Shown here: positions 9,171 to 13,867 of the stretch, one piece after another | Position numbering within the stretch: the stretch's first letter is position 1 | Layout of the letters: every line of letters begins with the position of its first letter | Source: an uncultured Bacilli bacterium | GTDB taxonomy: Bacteria > Bacillota_I > Bacilli_A > RF39 > UBA660 | Reading direction: 5' to 3' | Assembly (NCBI GenBank): GCA_934133155.1 | Contig: CAKPAT010000024.1 | Span: forward strand, 1-13,867 | DNA: 13,867 nt | Translations under genes and position numbers: made by a program | The notes under the pieces: model-generated | Told to the model about the DNA's origin: nothing | The model's database searches: none | Seen by the model: the letters and a program-made list of their open reading frames with translations, nothing else

Positions 9171-9575
9171 ATGAATAAAACATTCAATTTTGAAGTTGTT
9201 ACGCCTACTGGTATATTTTATCAAGATGAGGTTAATTTCATTAGTTTTGCGGCTTTAGATGGTGAAATGGGTATTATGGCTAATCATGCTCCTGTTTTAG
9301 TTGCTAATAAGCCTTGTACTTTGGAGATAAAAAAAGATAATGATGTAAAGTATGCTTTTATTAGCGAAGGTTTTATTGAGATAACTGATAAAAAGGTTTC
9401 TGCTGTTACTGATTTAGCTGATTGGTCTAATGATATTAATGCTGAAGAAGCTATTAAGGCTAAAAGGATTGCTGAAGAAGAACTTGACAGTAAGAAACTT
9501 GATCAAGGTAGGCAAACTGAACTTAAAGCTTCTATTGAAAGAGCGTCTGCTCGCATTAGAACTTCTAAAAAATAG
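9171..9575 (+). CDS. atpC: F-type ATP synthase subunit epsilon
   Basis: This 134-residue protein sits at the foot of the gamma shaft. It has an N-terminal beta sandwich (about 1-85, with DGEMGIMANHAPVL as the family hallmark) and two C-terminal helices (about 90-134) that can extend and brake ATP hydrolysis in related enzymes. Start choice: ATG 9171 with AGGTGA at 9160-9165. The in-frame GTG at 9162 is part of that ribosome site and is rejected. It is the last gene of the operon, and its stop codon lies inside the terminator stem, so release and termination are packed together. Confidence 0.95.
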   Translation: MNKTFNFEVVTPTGIFYQDEVNFISFAALDGEMGIMANHAPVLVANKPCTLEIKKDNDVKYAFISEGFIEITDKKVSAVTDLADWSNDINAEEAIKAKRIAEEELDSKKLDQGRQTELKASIERASARIRTSKK

Positions 9576-9593
9576 TCAAATGACTATTTTTTT
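9566..9593 (+). terminator. terminator of the atp operon, overlapping the atpC stop
   Basis: AAAAATAGTC pairs with GACTATTTTT around a 4-base AAAT loop, and the T-run reaches 9593. The atpC TAG (9573-9575) lies in the left arm. Confidence 0.85.
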
Positions 9594-9601
9594 GTTATAA
9601 T
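9573..9601 (+). promoter_or_regulatory. extended -10 promoter for the nuclease gene
   Basis: TGTTATAAT (9593-9601) is a perfect extended -10 element. A weak -35 (TAGTCA, 9573-9578) sits 17 bases upstream inside the atp terminator. Transcription would begin near 9608, giving a leader of only about 10 bases that starts close to AGGTGATGG, the ribosome site. Confidence 0.55.
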
Positions 9602-9618
9602 ATATTATAGGTGATGGT

Positions 9619-10302
9619 ATGAGGAAGTTTGTTTTATTAATTCCGACAATTTTACTTTTGTTTACAGGATATTTATATGATTGTGGTATTAGTGCAAGTG
9701 ATGCTTCTTTAAATGAAACAAGTTATAGTATAGAAAATATACCTGATTATAGTGGTAAGGATTATATTGTTTTAAATAATAATGTACCTAATCTTTCTAA
9801 AAGTGATGGTGATAAGTCTTTTGAAAGTTATAGTGATTTGGATAGTTTAGGTAGATGTGGCGCCGCTTATGCGAATATTAGTAAGGAAATTATGCCTACT
9901 GAAAAAAGAGGCTCTATTGGTATGATTAAACCTTCTGGTTGGCATACGGTGAAGTATGATAATGTGAATGGTAAATATTTATATAATAGATGTCATTTGA
10001 TTGGCTATCAGCTTTCTGGTGAAAATGCGAATGAGAAAAATTTGATTACGTGTACGAGACATATGAATGCGGATACGATGCTGGAATTTGAAAATAAGGT
10101 AGCAGATTATGTTAAAAATACTAATCATCATGTTTTGTATAAGGTAACTCCTATTTTTGAGGGTGACAATTTACTTGCTAAAGGGGTTATTATGGAGGGA
10201 CTTTCTTTAGAAGATGATGAGATTATGTTTAATGTTTTTGTTTATAATGTCCAGGACGGAATTTATATTGATTATAAAACTGGTGATAGTAAAAAAATTT
10301 GA
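9619..10302 (+). CDS. exported DNA/RNA non-specific endonuclease (EndA/NucA type)
   Basis: This 227-residue protein has an N-terminal hydrophobic segment (about 4-19, VLLIPTILLLFTGYLY) after a basic MRK start, so it is secreted or held in the membrane as EndA is. There is no clear lipobox. Seen: the catalytic beta-beta-metal region LYNRCHLIGYQLSG (NRCH at 123-126, His126 as general base) followed by NEKNLITCTRHMN, which should supply the metal-binding Asn (probably N141). Most relatives have DRGH, and here Asp and Gly are replaced by Asn and Cys. Known: such nucleases degrade or strand-process DNA outside the cell, and pneumococcal EndA feeds DNA uptake. Three genes downstream are comEA and comEC, which fits a role in transformation or nutrient DNA use (inference). 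It ends with TGA, direct support for the standard genetic code. Confidence 0.85.
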   Translation: MRKFVLLIPTILLLFTGYLYDCGISASDASLNETSYSIENIPDYSGKDYIVLNNNVPNLSKSDGDKSFESYSDLDSLGRCGAAYANISKEIMPTEKRGSIGMIKPSGWHTVKYDNVNGKYLYNRCHLIGYQLSGENANEKNLITCTRHMNADTMLEFENKVADYVKNTNHHVLYKVTPIFEGDNLLAKGVIMEGLSLEDDEIMFNVFVYNVQDGIYIDYKTGDSKKI

Positions 10303-10307
10303 TTTCT

Positions 10308-10335
10308 AGGTATTTCTTATATACCTTTTATTTTA
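10308..10335 (+). terminator. weak terminator after the nuclease gene
   Basis: AGGTAT (10308-10313) pairs with ATACCT (10321-10326) around a 7-base loop and is followed by TTTATTTTAT. The stem is only 6 bp, so termination may be partial. Confidence 0.5.
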
Positions 10336-10347
10336 TGTTCATAAACT
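10317..10347 (+). promoter_or_regulatory. possible sporulation-type (sigma-E/K-like) promoter for the tiny membrane gene
   Basis: TTATATA (10317-10323) and CATAAACT (10340-10347), 16 bases apart, resemble the sigma-E elements (ATAT-type -35, CATAcaaT-type -10). CATAAACTA also fits the sigma-K form CATAnnnTA. A sigma-A -10 (TATTAT, 10347-10352) is an alternative. It overlaps the weak terminator. The main reason to suspect it is that the gene it would drive resembles YjcZ-family sporulation proteins. Confidence 0.25.
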
Positions 10348-10370
10348 ATTATTAGAATAGGAGGTATTAT

Positions 10371-10526
10371 ATGTATTACTATGGTGGTTATCAAGGTTAC
10401 GGCTGTGGCGGTGGTACTCCATATTACGGCGGTGGATATGGCAATGGTTATGGTGCTGCGATAGTTCTTGTGCTTTTCATTTTACTTGTAATTATTATTG
10501 GTGCCCGTGCTTATGGTAGTAACTAG
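10371..10526 (+). CDS. tiny Gly/Tyr-rich membrane protein, YjcZ family-like
   Basis: This is a 51-residue protein. Residues 1-28 are Gly/Tyr-rich (MYYYGGYQGYGCGGG...) and residues 29-44 form one membrane helix (AAIVLVLFILLVIIIG), ending in a short ARAYGSN tail. A Gly/Tyr-rich head followed by an FxLxVxLFxLLxIIG-type helix is the layout of the tiny YjcZ/YjcM-type proteins of Bacilli (the 'tiny TM' family, several of them linked to sporulation). A perfect ribosome site, AGGAGGT (10359-10365), precedes the ATG, and a strong terminator begins right after the stop. It therefore forms its own transcription unit. The function of the family is poorly known, and a link to sporulation here is inference. 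Confidence 0.82.
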   Translation: MYYYGGYQGYGCGGGTPYYGGGYGNGYGAAIVLVLFILLVIIIGARAYGSN

Positions 10527-10557
10527 TAAAGACCTTACGAATGTGTAAGGTCTTTTA
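10527..10557 (+). terminator. strong terminator after the tiny membrane gene
   Basis: AAAGACCTTAC (10528-10538) pairs perfectly with GTAAGGTCTTT (10545-10555) around a 6-base loop, followed by a short T-rich tail. It starts immediately after the stop codon. Confidence 0.88.
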
Positions 10558-10577
10558 CATGCCTTTTACTTCTTTTC

Positions 10578-10606
10578 TTTAAAAAAAATTAATTATGTGT
10601 TATGAT
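10578..10606 (+). promoter_or_regulatory. extended -10 promoter for the SEDS gene
   Basis: TGTTATGAT (10598-10606) is an extended -10. The weak -35 TTTAAA (10578-10583) is 17 bases upstream. The start would be near 10613, at the edge of the ribosome site ATAGGAGG (10616-10623). Confidence 0.5.
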
Positions 10607-10629
10607 TATTAAAGATAGGAGGCGTTATA

Positions 10630-11790
10630 ATGAAGGATTTTGTTAATTTGTTTAAGAATTTAGATAAGACTCTTTTGTTTTTTTCTTCAGCTCTTTTTAT
10701 ATTTGGCCTTTTAAATATTGTGACGGCCTCTTCTAGAGCAGCTGTTGTTAATTATGATGTCTCTATTTATTACTATTTTTATAGGCAGCTTTTGTTTATT
10801 TTAGTTGGTCTTGTTTTAAGTTTTATTATTATTAAAACTGATACGAAGTATTATAAGGTGATTATTCCGTTTTTGTTTATAGTGGCAATTTTTCTTAATT
10901 TGTGGGCTTTAACTTATGATGAACTTAGTGGTTCTAGAAATTGGATTGATTTGAAGGTTATTAAAATTCAACCTAGTGAAATTTCTAAACCGATTATTAT
11001 TGCACTTTTGGCTTTACTTTTTGAGAAGTATTATAGGAAACTTAGAACCGTTAATATTAAACATTTTGGAATGATTGCTTTTATTATTGGTGTTTCACTT
11101 ATTATTCCGGTTATTATTGTAGTACAAAAAGATTTTGGAACTTTGCTTATTGTTTTATTTATTATTTGCATGATGCTTTTATTTAGTCCTATTTTGAAAA
11201 AAGATAAGTTTAAGATGTTTTTAGGACTTTTGGGTTTAGGATTAGTTGGTGCTTTTGTTTTGTATCAAGTACAGGGTTATATTTTAAATGATAAGAGAAT
11301 CGAAAGGTTTACGTCTTATTTAGATCCTTGCGGTAATTATGAAAATGGTGGTTACCAAGTGTGCAATAGTATTATTGCAGTAAATAATGGTGGCTTTTGG
11401 GGACTTGGTATCGGTAAGAGTAAGCAGAAATATTCTTATATTCCAGAGCCTCATACAGATTCTGCTTTTGCGATTATTGCAGAAGAGTATGGTATTTGGC
11501 GATGTGTGTTTATTTTTATTGCTTATATTATTGTTTTATACCGTATTTCGGTTATTTCGTCTCGGGCTAGTACGCTTCGTGGTAGGTATATTTGTTTGGG
11601 CGTGTGTTGTTATATTTTTGCTCATATTTTTATTAATTTAGGAGGTATGCTGGGGCTTATTCCTTTGACTGGTGTACCACTTCCGTTTTTGAGTTATGGT
11701 GGTAGTTTTGTTTTGTCATTACTTGCCGCTTTAGCGATGGTTCAAAGGGTTAATATTGAAAGTAAGACACAAAAGGTAAAGATTGAATAA
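10630..11790 (+). CDS. ftsW: SEDS-family peptidoglycan glycosyltransferase, FtsW/RodA type
   Basis: This 386-residue polytopic membrane protein, with about ten hydrophobic segments, polymerises lipid II into glycan strands together with a class B PBP. Seen: GSRNWIDL...IQPSEISKP (about 116-135, the family's R-W...QPSE signature), a DFGT segment (about 168-171), the large outer loop ending EPHTDSAFAIIAEEYG with the essential Asp277, and the late PLPFLSYGGSF (about 352-362). Two cysteines in the outer loop (SYLDPCGNYENGGYQVCNS) could form a disulfide and are absent in most model FtsW/RodA proteins. The choice of FtsW over RodA or SpoVE is uncertain, since motifs of both occur and no division or rod genes adjoin. 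It has its own promoter and AGGAGG ribosome site. Confidence 0.9.
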   Translation: MKDFVNLFKNLDKTLLFFSSALFIFGLLNIVTASSRAAVVNYDVSIYYYFYRQLLFILVGLVLSFIIIKTDTKYYKVIIPFLFIVAIFLNLWALTYDELSGSRNWIDLKVIKIQPSEISKPIIIALLALLFEKYYRKLRTVNIKHFGMIAFIIGVSLIIPVIIVVQKDFGTLLIVLFIICMMLLFSPILKKDKFKMFLGLLGLGLVGAFVLYQVQGYILNDKRIERFTSYLDPCGNYENGGYQVCNSIIAVNNGGFWGLGIGKSKQKYSYIPEPHTDSAFAIIAEEYGIWRCVFIFIAYIIVLYRISVISSRASTLRGRYICLGVCCYIFAHIFINLGGMLGLIPLTGVPLPFLSYGGSFVLSLLAALAMVQRVNIESKTQKVKIE

Positions 11791-11807
11791 ATTTTTATCT
11801 TTTTTTA
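11778..11807 (+). terminator. possible weak terminator after the SEDS gene
   Basis: AAAGAT (11778-11783) can pair with ATCTTT (11797-11802), followed by a T-run. The stem is short and begins inside the coding end, so comEA-comEC may be partly read from upstream. Confidence 0.3.
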
Positions 11808-11853
11808 AAGGAAATTTTATTTTTTTCTTGTATGTTTCATATGAGGTGAAGTT

Positions 11854-12477
11854 ATGTATTTTTTAAAGAAGAATAAAGGTAAAATTTTTAGTGTTTGTTT
11901 TTTGATTTTAACTATTATTGTAATTATCGTTACTACTAGTAATACTGAATTTGAAGAAGAGGTTTTAGAAGAGGATTTGAATAAAGATGTTTCTAAGGAA
12001 GAAGTATCTAAAAGTTCAAATGTTTTAGTTGATATTAAGGGTGAAGTTAATAGTCCTGGAGTTTATGAGTTTACTTCAGATAATACGGTTAATGATGCGA
12101 TTAATAAGGCGGGAGGTCTTACGGATAAAGGTGATACTAGTAAGATTAATTTGAGTAAAAAACTTACTGATGAAATGGTTATTATTGTTTATAACAAGGA
12201 TGAGATTAAGGATGATTTGAAGTGCGAAGTTTGTGTTTGTGATAATGATAAGAAAGCGGAGATTAGGGAAAATGATTTGGAGACTTCAAAGATTAATATT
12301 AATACAGCTACTTTAGAGGAACTTATGCTTTTAAATGGGGTTGGTGAAAGTAAGGCTTCAGCTATTATTAAATATAGGGAAGAAAATGGCCCTTTTGAGG
12401 ATATTTCAGATATTAAGAATGTATCTGGGATAGGAGATAGTGCTTTTGAGAAGATTAAAGATTATATTACTGTTTAA
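11854..12477 (+). CDS. comEA: ComEA-type competence DNA receptor
   Basis: This 207-residue membrane-anchored protein binds incoming double-stranded DNA outside the membrane and hands it to ComEC. Seen: a basic N-terminus and one membrane helix (about 11-27), an acidic linker (31-54), an SLBB/soluble ligand-binding beta-grasp domain (about 57-112, VLVDIKGEVNSPGVY...), a short Cys-rich hinge (C124, C127, C129), and a C-terminal double helix-hairpin-helix domain (148-207, ININTATLEEL, NGVGESKA, VSGIGDSAF) that grips the DNA backbone. GAGGTGA precedes the ATG. Its 3' end probably overlaps comEC. comEB is absent between them. Confidence 0.93.
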   Translation: MYFLKKNKGKIFSVCFLILTIIVIIVTTSNTEFEEEVLEEDLNKDVSKEEVSKSSNVLVDIKGEVNSPGVYEFTSDNTVNDAINKAGGLTDKGDTSKINLSKKLTDEMVIIVYNKDEIKDDLKCEVCVCDNDKKAEIRENDLETSKININTATLEELMLLNGVGESKASAIIKYREENGPFEDISDIKNVSGIGDSAFEKIKDYITV

Positions 12478-13867
12478 GGTTTTATGTTTTATTTTACTTT
12501 GTTTTGGTTTTATTAATGTACTTTATCATTATAATAAGTATCCTAGCAGTATTTATAATGGCGAAAGTATTTCTGGTGAGGTTATTTCGTGCAGCTTGAA
12601 AGAAGATAAGGTTAAGGTTATTATTAAAGGTTTAGAGAATGTTTTAGTTTATATTGATAAACCTTTTAAATGTGTTTATGGAGCTTATATTAAGGCTTAT
12701 GGTGAGATAGATATTCCACCCGAAAATAGGATGCCACATTTATTTAATTATAGAAAGTATTTACTTAGTTTAGGCGTTTATAGGGTGTTTTATGCATCTG
12801 ATGTTTCAGTTTTGGGGGTTAATAAGATTTATTTTATTAAAAATGCATTATATGATTATTTATCTTCTTTTAAAAGTAGTGATTATATGCAGGCTTTTAT
12901 TTTAGGCGATAAATCTTTTATGGATAGTGATGTTTTAAATAGTTATCAGGCAAATGGGCTTAGTTATTTGTTTGCTATATCGGGTATGAATATTACGATT
13001 TTGTCGGGTATTTTGCTTTTTATATTAGGATTTTTTTTTAGTAAAGGTAAGAGTTATTTTTTTGTTTGTTTATTTCTTTTATTTTATATTTTTTTAACTG
13101 GTTTTTTGCCATCTATTATTAGAGCGTCTTTGTTTTTTATTTTGATTACTTTAAATAAATATACAGGTTTTAAGATAAATTCTATTTATATTTTACTTTT
13201 TATTTTAAGTATTTTACTTATTTTTAATCCTTGTTATGTGTTTAATATGGGATTTGTGCTTTCTTTTGTGGTTACTTTTTATTTAATTTTATTTAGCACA
13301 CTTATTAATAGGTTTGATGGATATTTTAAAAAGACTTTTACGATTTCTTTAATTTCTTTTTTTGCATCTTTTCCGGTTATTGTTTCTAATTTTTATCATG
13401 TTAATTTTTTATCACCTTTTTTAAGCGTTATTTTTACGCCTTTGGTTTTGATGATAATTTATCCTTTAGTTTTAATTTGCTTTGTTTTTAAACCTTTTGA
13501 TTTTATTTTAGACTATGTTACTTCTTTTTTGGAAAGTTTATCTTTTAAAGTTTCTTTATTTGATTTTTTTGATATTAGTTTCCCTTATATTTCGTTTTTT
13601 ATTTTGTTTTATTTTTTTATTGTATATTTTGTATTGAAGAAATGCGTTTTGAAGAAGTATTATTATTTGTTTATTTTAGTTTTTGTATTTATTTTCCATC
13701 ATTTTGTTTATGATTTTGATGCTAGACTTAAGGTGAGTTTTTTAAATGTTGGTCAAGGTGACAGTACTTTTATTAAAATGGGTGGTAAAAATATTTTAAT
13801 TGATACTGGTGGTAGTTTTATGAATAAAAATTATAGTTTGGTTTTAAATGAGACTATCCCTTATTTG
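12446..13867 (+). CDS. comEC: ComEC/Rec2 DNA-uptake channel (3' end off window)
   Basis: The frame is open to the window edge, giving 474 codons. This polytopic protein moves single-stranded DNA into the cell during transformation. Seen: a first membrane helix (about 8-24), an outer OB-like domain (about 30-130), and the ComEC competence domain with YLFAISGMNITIL (about 174-186) and many later hydrophobic helices. The start of the metallo-beta-lactamase-like domain (from about 429, LNVGQGDSTF...ILIDTGG) is present, but its metal-binding HxHxDH motif lies beyond the edge. Start choice: no ATG is in frame until far downstream. TTG 12446 follows TAGGAGA by a proper distance and yields a basic MRRLK start before the helix. 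GTG 12440 is the alternative, but it is too close to that site. Either start overlaps comEA by 32-38 bases. The product is needed together with ComEA. Confidence 0.92.
   Translation, partial: MRRLKIILLFKVLCFILLCFGFINVLYHYNKYPSSIYNGESISGEVISCSLKEDKVKVIIKGLENVLVYIDKPFKCVYGAYIKAYGEIDIPPENRMPHLFNYRKYLLSLGVYRVFYASDVSVLGVNKIYFIKNALYDYLSSFKSSDYMQAFILGDKSFMDSDVLNSYQANGLSYLFAISGMNITILSGILLFILGFFFSKGKSYFFVCLFLLFYIFLTGFLPSIIRASLFFILITLNKYTGFKINSIYILLFILSILLIFNPCYVFNMGFVLSFVVTFYLILFSTLINRFDGYFKKTFTISLISFFASFPVIVSNFYHVNFLSPFLSVIFTPLVLMIIYPLVLICFVFKPFDFILDYVTSFLESLSFKVSLFDFFDISFPYISFFILFYFFIVYFVLKKCVLKKYYYLFILVFVFIFHHFVYDFDARLKVSFLNVGQGDSTFIKMGGKNILIDTGGSFMNKNYSLVLNETIPYL

Noticed and set aside
10300..10340. 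TGA read as Trp (code 4), extending the nuclease
   Set aside because: Trp is TGG in all genes, TGA never occurs inside a reading frame, and a hairpin follows this TGA, so it is a true stop.

Overview
The window comes from a very AT-rich, low-G+C Gram-positive bacterium. It uses the standard genetic code: Trp is TGG, TGA serves as a stop, and no TGA lies inside a gene. Shine-Dalgarno sites of the AGGTGA/GGAGG type, sigma-A-like promoters, a comEA-comEC pair and a YjcZ-like tiny membrane protein suggest an uncultured Bacilli/Erysipelotrichia-type or related Firmicute. That placement is inference. Every gene I can support is on the + strand.

Region 1 (1 to about 2045) is the right end of an integrated mobile element. 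It holds the C-terminal part of a large serine recombinase (1-609). This is followed by a self-contained three-gene cassette: promoter 618-646, a small helical protein, a CYLTTAC-motif protein resembling the CFI-box family, a beta-rich unknown protein, and a hairpin terminator at 1983-2022.

Region 2 (about 2034-2951) is the 3' remnant of a peptidoglycan amidase (Amidase_3) with four LysM repeats. Its open frame starts inside the catalytic domain, right after the cassette terminator and a small dyad. The simplest reading is that the recombinase integrated the element into the amidase gene. The first part of that gene would then lie beyond the element's left end, outside the window. A gene-free stretch of about 0.4 kb follows and ends in the promoter of the next operon.

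Region 3 (3281-9593) is a complete F-type ATP synthase operon, atpB-E-F-H-A-G-D-C. It has a near-consensus promoter, a strong hairpin between atpE and atpF, and a terminator that overlaps the atpC stop codon. The c subunit lacks the Na+ ligands of the Ilyobacter type, so a proton-driven enzyme is expected.

Region 4 (9573-13867) holds an exported EndA/NucA-type nuclease, a 51-residue YjcZ-like membrane protein, a SEDS glycosyltransferase (FtsW/RodA), ComEA and the first 474 codons of ComEC. The nuclease, ComEA (DNA receptor) and ComEC (DNA channel) lie within 4 kb and could work together in DNA uptake. The most novel parts are the recombinase-linked cassette and the interrupted amidase gene.
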